Shown piece after piece: positions 57,857-64,000 of a stretch of 64,000 bases of DNA. Each line of letters starts with the position of its first letter. Position 1 is the stretch's first letter. Below the pieces are notes generated by a model. It worked only from the letters and a program-made list of their open reading frames with translations. It did no database searches and was not told the DNA's origin. The translations under genes and the position numbers were made by a program. Source of the stretch: an uncultured Oscillospiraceae bacterium (lineage in GTDB: Bacteria > Bacillota > Clostridia > Oscillospirales > Oscillospiraceae); assembly GCA_934589145.1 (NCBI GenBank), contig CAKTNW010000003.1:1-64000 (forward strand), given 5' to 3'.

Positions 57857-59143
57857 TCAGTCCAGCAGCCAGACAGTCACGTTGCGGCGGCCCCAGGAGA
57901 CACAGTCGGAATAGCTGGGGAACCACACATCGATGACGTTGCCCTTCATGCCGCCGGTGTCCTCCACCTGTCCCATACCGTAGGACTGGATGAACATCCG
58001 GGAGTGATAGGCGAAGGTCTTGGGGTCGGCGGCGACGATGCCAAGCCCCACGGCATGGCCGGTGGAGGTGGTGAACGCCGCGCCCTTTTCTCCGCCGCTG
58101 TAATAGGCGGTGGAATTACAGGTGATCTTATTATAATAGGTCATGCTGTAGCCGGACTGGAACACCAGATAGCCGCCGGAGCGTCCGCCGCCATAGGGCA
58201 CGTCCCGCTCGATGCGGTCATCCCGCTCCACTTCCTTCACCAGGCGGCCGTAGACGATGATCTGGGCCCGGGCGGTACTGTCGCTGCGATCCACCAGCAC
58301 GGTGTTGACCATCTCGCCGTTGCGGTACACGTCGTCATAGGTGTCAGTGGTGGTACCGGGCGCGCCCTCCTGCAGGATTACATGCTCACCATAGGGCAGC
58401 AGATAGTCGTACAGCACCTTGGTCTGATAGGTGTCCACCGTGGTCTCGCGGCGGCGGCAGCGCAGCTCGTCGCTGACGTGGATCAGGGTCTTGAGACCGG
58501 TGGTGTTGACGCCGATCATCTCGTCCTTGCCCACATGGATGTCATAGCGCTCCAGCAGGTTCTGCACCGTCTCGTGATAGGACTCCACCGACAGCAGTTC
58601 GTCGCCGTGGCGGATCAGCACCGTCTGCCCGGCGGTCAGGATGATCTGGGCGTCGCCGCCGGTCTCCTCCCGCACCCGCAGAGTATCGCTCTCATAGGTG
58701 AAATCGGGATAGCCGTCCACCAGGGTGGTGGCCTCGTCGGTGACCACCAGATAGGTATAGGTCTCCGCGGTGGTGTCCGCCACGCACCAGGGCAGGAAGG
58801 CCAGCACCGCGATGCCGCCCAGCACCAGCCAGCGCAGCCACACATGGGCCTTCAGTCTGGCGGAGAAGCGGCGCAGGAACTGGTACTGGGGCAGCTCCCA
58901 CACAGCCTTTTTCGTTCGCTGCCACCAGGCACGGGCGGAGCACACCATGCGGGTGTTCAGGAACCAGGCCCACAGCAGCCGTCCGATCAGGGCGAATACG
59001 TCGCCCAGACGCCACCAGAACACCCGGAAGGCCCGCTTCAGGGCGCGAACCTCTTCGGTCTCGCCAAAGACGCGGAGGTTGTCCCCCATACAGCGCCAGG
59101 CGAACTTGATGTTGGGCCAAAGTTGTTGCAATCGTTCTTTCAT
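57857..59143 (-). CDS. G5- and 3D-domain membrane-anchored protein
   Basis: The 428-residue protein has a long basic N-terminus, a helix (about 105-125), two DUF348-like segments (VTDEATTLVDGYPDFTYESD, THVSDELRCRRRETT), a G5 domain (about 240-330) and a C-terminal 3D domain with CNSTAYYSGG, GLGIVAADP, GMKGNVIDVWFPSYSDCVSWGRR. That is the YabE-like order. It binds or cleaves peptidoglycan outside the membrane. The start at 59143 has GAGGTATT. Confidence 0.85.
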   Translation of the reverse strand: MKERLQQLWPNIKFAWRCMGDNLRVFGETEEVRALKRAFRVFWWRLGDVFALIGRLLWAWFLNTRMVCSARAWWQRTKKAVWELPQYQFLRRFSARLKAHVWLRWLVLGGIAVLAFLPWCVADTTAETYTYLVVTDEATTLVDGYPDFTYESDTLRVREETGGDAQIILTAGQTVLIRHGDELLSVESYHETVQNLLERYDIHVGKDEMIGVNTTGLKTLIHVSDELRCRRRETTVDTYQTKVLYDYLLPYGEHVILQEGAPGTTTDTYDDVYRNGEMVNTVLVDRSDSTARAQIIVYGRLVKEVERDDRIERDVPYGGGRSGGYLVFQSGYSMTYYNKITCNSTAYYSGGEKGAAFTTSTGHAVGLGIVAADPKTFAYHSRMFIQSYGMGQVEDTGGMKGNVIDVWFPSYSDCVSWGRRNVTVWLLD

Positions 59144-59298
59144 AATACCTCGATGATATCCATCTTGCCGCCGCAATAAACCGCCGCAGGGATGGAAATG
59201 GAAAAATACGCCACAAAGTATATCATTTTCGGCAATTTTTGTCAAGTTTTCCCCACCGGAGGGCAAAATGCGGAAGGATCGGTTTTGTGAAATATGAC

Positions 59299-59327
59299 TT
59301 GCATATAGATGAAATAACGTGTATACT
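59299..59327 (+). promoter_or_regulatory. Promoter of the dockerin protein gene
   Basis: TTGCAT (59299-59304), 17-bp spacer, TATACT (59322-59327). The region from 59144 holds no other gene. Confidence 0.7.
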
Positions 59328-59420
59328 GAAAAAAGAGACGGAATGCTGAAAAAGGATATTCCTTTTGTGGATTCCGCGGAACCAACAGGGCGTTTCCCAA
59401 AATGAGAGAGGAGAAAGCCA

Positions 59421-60902
59421 ATGAAAAAGAGAGTAACAAGCCTGTTGATGGCTCTGCTGATGGTGCTGACCCTGCTGCCGGTCACGACATGGGCAGGCGG
59501 ATACTATAACTTGGCGACATTTGATGTATCCGTATGGGAAGATGGCGTTGACCCGGTGAATTGCAGCGAAAGCACTTCAGGCGAAGGTTGGTCGTATGAT
59601 GCGAGCAGCGCTGTGTTGACACTGGATGGCTTTACCGGAAAATATCTTACGATTGGAAAGCCAATGACGATTATACTGAAATCGGATAGCGTCAATGATA
59701 TTGAATATGGCTTGTATCTTGGTGCGGTATATGGAACTGTGACCATCGCTGGTAGCGGTAAATTAAAGGTGGGCAACGCTATCGAATGTTCTGAAACTGA
59801 CCTTATCATTAGCGCGGAGGTCGAAATCGAAAAGAGAGAGCTTCCCACGTTCCAGGCGAATATTACAACAGAGAATGACTTGGGAGACGTTTATGTAAAG
59901 ACAATAGAGCTTTCTGACGGTGGCGCCTATACCGGATATACTGGTCTTATTATTCCATTTAACGGCACAATTGAAATGCAAGGCGGAAAGCTGACCATTA
60001 TTGGTACGGAATACGGAATCTATGCAACAGCAGTCAACCAGACCTACGGTGGCACCACGGGCCACAATATAACAGGCGGCCAAGTGTCAATTATGGATAC
60101 AACGGTTTCTGCGGTTTATATCAGCCCGAGCGGTTTTGATTGGGATGAGATATCGGGCGATCCCTCAGTGGTGTTTCAGAGAGCAAAGGCGTTCAATCAG
60201 GATGGCTCCGCGTTGACCTGGAAAGCGGAGCAGGATAACGGCTACCATCAGACTGTACAGCTTTATACCGCCGACGGGGAGATCGCCAAGAGCGCGACGT
60301 TTAAGGATGCGTCCTTTGCGGACGAAAAACGTATTGTCAGCGTTGCGGTATTGGACGCGCAGCCCATTATTATGATCGAAGGGGTCGACAGCGGCTTGTC
60401 GTATGCCTACGATCACGAAAAAGGAGAAGAGGATCTGAGCAAGCCTTATACCTACTACGATGTCTATTTTCTGAAGGAGAGACTTACGGTAAGGGCCGTG
60501 TTTTCGGACGGCACAGTGAAAGAGGGAAGAATCAAGGACATTCCGGAAGGAAACTGGTCGATTGACGTAATGATCGGCAATAATTATGAGAGTCCCTGGG
60601 AAGTGGGAAATACATATGAAGTGTGGCTGGAATGCAGTAACTCCCCTGATGGTGGCTGGAATCAAAGTAGGGATCCTTATACCATATTCAAAGTCAAGAT
60701 CGTGCCGGCAGTTACTGGTGATATTGACGGAGACGGAAAGACCACGCTGATCGAGGTGCAGGCTATTTATGAGTACCTTACTGGTCAGACGAGCCTTACC
60801 TGGGGCAGACGGAATCTACTGGATGTAAACGGTGATAAGATATTGGACGTGTATGACCTGCAATACTGCTATGAGCTTGCGGCAAATATTCGTCCGCAAT
60901 AA
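59421..60902 (+). CDS. Secreted protein with dockerin
   Basis: The 493-residue protein has a signal peptide (MKKRVTSLLMALLMVLTLLP) that resembles that of the LRR dockerin protein. A beta-rich region with two parallel-beta-type repeats follows (about 30-250), then an unrecognised domain and a C-terminal type I dockerin (about 425-493) with GDIDGDGKTT and LDVNGDKILDV calcium loops. It lies alone between terminators. It could bind a cohesin on another surface protein; none is seen. Confidence 0.85.
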   Translation: MKKRVTSLLMALLMVLTLLPVTTWAGGYYNLATFDVSVWEDGVDPVNCSESTSGEGWSYDASSAVLTLDGFTGKYLTIGKPMTIILKSDSVNDIEYGLYLGAVYGTVTIAGSGKLKVGNAIECSETDLIISAEVEIEKRELPTFQANITTENDLGDVYVKTIELSDGGAYTGYTGLIIPFNGTIEMQGGKLTIIGTEYGIYATAVNQTYGGTTGHNITGGQVSIMDTTVSAVYISPSGFDWDEISGDPSVVFQRAKAFNQDGSALTWKAEQDNGYHQTVQLYTADGEIAKSATFKDASFADEKRIVSVAVLDAQPIIMIEGVDSGLSYAYDHEKGEEDLSKPYTYYDVYFLKERLTVRAVFSDGTVKEGRIKDIPEGNWSIDVMIGNNYESPWEVGNTYEVWLECSNSPDGGWNQSRDPYTIFKVKIVPAVTGDIDGDGKTTLIEVQAIYEYLTGQTSLTWGRRNLLDVNGDKILDVYDLQYCYELAANIRPQ

Positions 60903-60998
60903 GCATTTGCCCCGGCATTACGCCCGGGGCGGCGGGGTGACGTTCCACAGCCGGACGTGCTTTCCACGCTCCGCCGCACGGGCTTTTGCGCAATAGAG

Positions 60999-61040
60999 AG
61001 ATCCCCGGCCGCCTGTGGGCGGCCGGGGATCTCTTTTTCC
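60999..61040 (+). terminator. Terminator after the dockerin gene
   Basis: GAGATCCCCGGCCGCC and GGCGGCCGGGGATCTC form a perfect 16-bp stem followed by TTTTT. Confidence 0.93.
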
Positions 61041-61190
61041 GGTGAAAACCGCTTCTTTTCTGATAAAAATTCAGGCATACCGGCGATTTTCGCCTTGACA
61101 TTTTGCCCAAAATCGTGTATGATAATTGCTGTTGTAAAGGCTCGAAACTTTACATAAAGGTGATACGCTTTACAGAAAGGGGAGCCATCC

Positions 61191-61556
61191 GTGAAAAACC
61201 AGACCTACCGCATGACCATGCTGTTCGACTTTTACGGCGAGACCCTGACAGAGCGGCAGAAGGAATTCTTCGATTTATACTATAACGAGGATCTGTCCCT
61301 GGGCGAGATCGCCGAGAATTACGGTATTTCCCGGCAGGGCGTGCGGGACGTGATCGTCCGGGCCGAGGCGTCCATGCAGGAGATCGAGGATAAAACGGGC
61401 CTCATCCGCCGCTTCATGCAGATGCAGCCCAAGATCGCCGCCATCGAGGAGGCGGCCCAGCAGATCAAAACGCTGAACTACCGCCAGTATGAGAACCCCC
61501 AGCTGGAGGCGCTGGCGACGGAGATCATGGAGAACACCGCCGGATTAAAGGAGTAA
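61191..61556 (+). CDS. ylxM: YlxM-family helix-turn-helix protein
   Basis: The 121-residue protein has TERQKEFFDLYYNEDLSLGEIAENYGISRQGVRDVIVRAE, the YlxM sigma-like helix-turn-helix. It begins with GTG, with AAAGGGGAGCC upstream, and lies two bases before ffh, its usual partner. Confidence 0.9.
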   Translation: MKNQTYRMTMLFDFYGETLTERQKEFFDLYYNEDLSLGEIAENYGISRQGVRDVIVRAEASMQEIEDKTGLIRRFMQMQPKIAAIEEAAQQIKTLNYRQYENPQLEALATEIMENTAGLKE

Positions 61557-61558
61557 AT

Positions 61559-62935
61559 ATGGCATTTGAAGGACTGTCTGAAAAATTAAACGCCGTATTC
61601 AAAAGTCTGAAGGGCAAGGGCCGCCTGACCGAGGCCGATGTCCGCACCGGTATGCGCGAGGTGCGCCTCGCCCTGCTGGAGGCCGACGTCAGCTATAAGG
61701 TGGTCAAGGATTTCGTGGCCCAGGTCACCGAGCGCTGCGTGGGCAGCGACGTGCTGGACAGCCTGACCCCCGCCCAGCAGATCATCAAGATCGTCAACGA
61801 AGAGCTGACAAAGCTGATGGGCAGCACCAACGCCCGGCTGAACACTGCCAACCGCGGCCCCACCGTGGTGATGATGGTGGGTCTGCAGGGCGCCGGTAAA
61901 ACCACCAACGGCGCCAAGCTGGCGGGCCTGATGCGCCGCCAGTTCGGCAAGCGCCCGCTGCTGGCGGCCTGCGACGTGTACCGTCCCGCCGCCATCAACC
62001 AGTTGCAGGTTGTGGGCAAGCAGCTGGACATCCCTGTGTTTGAGATGGGGCAGATCGACCCCGTGACCATCGCCAGGGAGGCGGTGAAGTACGCCGCCGA
62101 CCACGGCAACGACATGGTGTTCCTGGATACCGCCGGCCGCCTGCACATCGACGAGGCGCTGATGGACGAGCTGCGGAACATCAAGGCCGCGGTGAAGCCC
62201 AACGAGATCTTGCTGGTGGTGGACGCCATGACCGGCCAGGACGCCGTCAACGCCGCCAAGGCCTTTGACGACGCGCTGGGCATCGACGGCGTGATGCTGA
62301 CCAAGCTGGACGGCGATGCCCGCGGCGGCGCGGCCCTGTCCATCCGGGCCACCACCGGAAAGCCCATCAAGTTCGTGGGCACCGGCGAAAAGCTGGACAT
62401 GATCGAGCTGTTCCACCCCGACCGCATGGCCTCCCGTATTCTGGGCATGGGCGACATGCTGTCCTTCATCGAAAAGGCCGAGCAGCAGTATGACGAGCAG
62501 CAGGCCAAAAAGCTGGAGGAGAAGCTGCGGAAGAACCGCCTGACCCTCAGCGACTATCTGGATCAACTGGAGCAGCTGCAGAACATGGGCGACCTGAGCC
62601 AGATCGCCAGCATGCTGCCGGGCAACATGGCCAAGGGCTTTGACCCCGACCAGATCGACCCCAAGCAGTTCGCCCGCACCAAGGCCATCATCCAGTCCAT
62701 GACCTTGCAGGAGCGTGAGAATCCCCAGATCCTCAACGCCAGCCGCAAGCGCCGCATCGCGGCGGGCTGCGGCCAGCAGGTGTCGGACGTGAACCGGCTG
62801 CTGAAGGGCTTCGAGACCATGCAGCAGATGACCAAGGCCCTGACCCGCGGCAAGCGGGGCATGGGCGCGCTGAGCGGCCTGATGAGCGGCGGCAGCAGCA
62901 TGAAGGGCTTCGGCCGCAAGAAGAGACTGAAATAA
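61559..62935 (+). CDS. ffh: Signal recognition particle protein Ffh
   Basis: The 458-residue protein has the N domain (residues 1-95), the G domain with GLQGAGKTT (about 108-116), DTAGRLHIDE and TKLDGDARGGAALS, and a Met-rich M domain. It targets membrane proteins with the 4.5S/SRP RNA. That RNA is not in this window. Confidence 0.96.
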   Translation: MAFEGLSEKLNAVFKSLKGKGRLTEADVRTGMREVRLALLEADVSYKVVKDFVAQVTERCVGSDVLDSLTPAQQIIKIVNEELTKLMGSTNARLNTANRGPTVVMMVGLQGAGKTTNGAKLAGLMRRQFGKRPLLAACDVYRPAAINQLQVVGKQLDIPVFEMGQIDPVTIAREAVKYAADHGNDMVFLDTAGRLHIDEALMDELRNIKAAVKPNEILLVVDAMTGQDAVNAAKAFDDALGIDGVMLTKLDGDARGGAALSIRATTGKPIKFVGTGEKLDMIELFHPDRMASRILGMGDMLSFIEKAEQQYDEQQAKKLEEKLRKNRLTLSDYLDQLEQLQNMGDLSQIASMLPGNMAKGFDPDQIDPKQFARTKAIIQSMTLQERENPQILNASRKRRIAAGCGQQVSDVNRLLKGFETMQQMTKALTRGKRGMGALSGLMSGGSSMKGFGRKKRLK

Positions 62936-62992
62936 GTGCCCCGGCATTTATGATACATGACAAACAAATAATTTATTTTGGAGGAAAAAACC

Positions 62993-63232
62993 ATGGTTAA
63001 GATCAGACTGAGAAGAATGGGCGCCAAGAAGGCTCCTTACTACCGCGTGGTCGTCGCTGACAGCCGCTATCCCCGTGATGGCCGCTTCATCGAGGAGATC
63101 GGCACTTACAATCCCTGCGTGAACCCCGCCGAGATCAAGATCGACGCCGACCGCGCCCGCGAGTGGATCAAGACCGGCGCTCAGCCCACCGATACCGTCC
63201 GCGCCCTGCTGAAGAAGGTCGACGTTCTGTAA
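62993..63232 (+). CDS. rpsP: 30S ribosomal protein S16
   Basis: The 79-residue protein is S16: [30 protein letters not shown]. The ATG at 62993 has TTGGAGGAAAAAACC upstream. khpA follows 15 bp later. Confidence 0.96.
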   Translation: MVKIRLRRMGAKKAPYYRVVVADSRYPRDGRFIEEIGTYNPCVNPAEIKIDADRAREWIKTGAQPTDTVRALLKKVDVL

Positions 63233-63247
63233 GGCCGAGGGCAAGCC

Positions 63248-63478
63248 ATGAAGGAATTGCTGCTCTATATCGCCAGAAGCCTCGTCCAGCATCCCGACCA
63301 GGTCACCGTGACCGAGGTCGAGAACGGCGACGAGCTGACGCTGGAGCTGCGCGTTGCCCCCGAGGATATGGGCAAGGTGATCGGCCGTCAGGGCCGCATC
63401 GCCAAGGAGATCCGCACCGTGGTGCGCTCCTACGCCCAGCGTACAGGCGCCAAAGTTTCTGTGGATATCGTTGACTGA
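63248..63478 (+). CDS. khpA: KH-domain RNA-binding protein KhpA
   Basis: The 76-residue protein is KhpA/YlqC: LLYIARSLVQHPDQVTVTE and VAPEDMGKVIGRQGRIAKEIRTVV (GxxG). It binds RNA with KhpB. It is followed by a terminator and not by rimM-trmD-rplS. Confidence 0.95.
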   Translation: MKELLLYIARSLVQHPDQVTVTEVENGDELTLELRVAPEDMGKVIGRQGRIAKEIRTVVRSYAQRTGAKVSVDIVD

Positions 63479-63488
63479 AACAGGTCAA

Positions 63489-63526
63489 TCAAAAAACCAG
63501 GCATCCGACAGGATGCCTGGTTTTTT
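63489..63526 (+). terminator. Terminator after khpA
   Basis: AAAAAACCAGGCATCC and GGATGCCTGGTTTTTTT form a perfect stem with a T tail. Confidence 0.93.
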
Positions 63527-63585
63527 TCGGCCTATAAGACAGCGCCTTTAACGGGGCCAAAGCCTTCCCTTCGTCGCTTGAGCGT

Positions 63586-63666
63586 AGGGGCGGGGTTCTA
63601 CCCCGCCCGCTGTTCAACGGAAGCGTGTTCCTATACCGAACGGGAGGGGCAGAGCCCCTCCCCTAC
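63586..63666. repeat. Pair of REP-like hairpins
   Basis: GTAGGGGCGGGG, TTCTA, CCCCGCCC and then GGGAGGGG, CAGAG, CCCCTCCCCTAC stand as an inverted pair about 30 bp apart, the same elements as at 6.3-6.5 kb. Confidence 0.85.
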
Positions 63667-63717
63667 GCAGATTCATTATACAGCCCTGCAGCCGGGACAT
63701 CCTGGTAGTACAATGCC

Positions 63718-64000
63718 TTACAGTACGCCCAGGTGCTCCAGCAGGATCTTGACGCCGATGAGGATCAAAATCGCGCCGCCCACGAACTCTGCCTTGGACT
63801 TGTAGCGGGCGCCGAACACGCTGCCGGCCTTGACGCCGATGCAGGAGATGGTGAAGGTGGTCAGACCGATGAGGCAGACGGCCACGACGGTGTTCACCAA
63901 CTGGCTGGCGGCCATGATCTCCACCGGCACGCAGGCGAAGGTGATGCCCACGGCCAGCGCGTCGATGCTGGTGGCCACCGCCATCAGAAACATGGTCTTG
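63718..64000 (-). CDS. mntP: Putative manganese efflux pump MntP, C-terminal part (cut by window)
   Basis: The 94 or so residues visible match the second half of Mnt[41 protein letters not shown] and [22 protein letters not shown]. The gene continues beyond the right edge, so its start is not seen. It exports Mn2+ across the membrane. Confidence 0.88.
   Translation of the reverse strand, partial: KTMFLMAVATSIDALAVGITFACVPVEIMAASQLVNTVVAVCLIGLTTFTISCIGVKAGSVFGARYKSKAEFVGGAILILIGVKILLEHLGVL

Overview
The window looks like chromosome from an anaerobic gut Firmicute of the Oscillospiraceae type. Supporting signs are high-GC core genes with consensus sigma-A promoters (TTGACA-17-TATAAT), dockerin-bearing surface proteins, butyrate kinase, a selenium/purine-type ygfK-ssnA pair, a large Mrp/Mbh-like antiporter operon and many GTAG-footed REP-like hairpins. 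The family assignment is inference; no 16S gene is present.

Layout. 1-4.8 kb: two identical tRNA-Cys genes bracket a small low-GC integrative element (helicase-like protein, zinc-ribbon membrane protein, ribbon-helix-helix protein, tyrosine recombinase). 4.9-15.6 kb: core and accessory metabolism: MATE exporter, alanine/ornithine-racemase-like enzyme, flavodoxin plus DUF3793 behind an iron-box-like leader, AzlCD, PspC, and an aconitase-X operon. 15.7-21.7 kb: a low-GC defence island with an XRE repressor, an AIPR-like protein, and DndC, DndD and DndE (DNA phosphorothioation) without dndFGH; a 21-bp direct repeat lies at each side. 21.8-27.7 kb: BspA-type LRR dockerin protein, metal P-type ATPase behind a CsoR-like operator, and a DHHW lipoprotein. 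27.9-37.0 kb: a ten-gene antiporter operon in Mbh A-H order with three extra antiporter-type subunits. 37.4-43.9 kb: ferredoxin, Nudix, a REP array, pfkA-buk, FAD oxidoreductase and RuvX. 44.0-44.3 kb: a candidate type I toxin-antitoxin locus. 44.5-47.9 kb: rpmG-secE-nusG-rplKA and rplJL with an L10 leader. 48.0-53.0 kb: ssnA, a RAYT transposase and ygfK behind a leader with an attenuator-like terminator. 53.1-57.4 kb: a tiny island with Cys-rich mini-proteins, apparently inserted at the 3' end of a methionine-gamma-lyase-family gene. 57.5-64 kb: GIY-YIG, G5/3D protein, a second dockerin protein, ylxM-ffh-rpsP-khpA and the end of mntP.

The most unusual points are: the Dnd modification genes paired with an AIPR-like protein where DndB would be expected; a peptide/antisense RNA pair with three good promoters and a hairpin covering the Shine-Dalgarno; a REP-associated transposase that carries two of its own REP-like hairpins in frame inside its coding sequence; and two small islands whose edges duplicate host sequence (tRNA-Cys and a gene 3' end). 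All calls come from reading the sequence; no database search was run.
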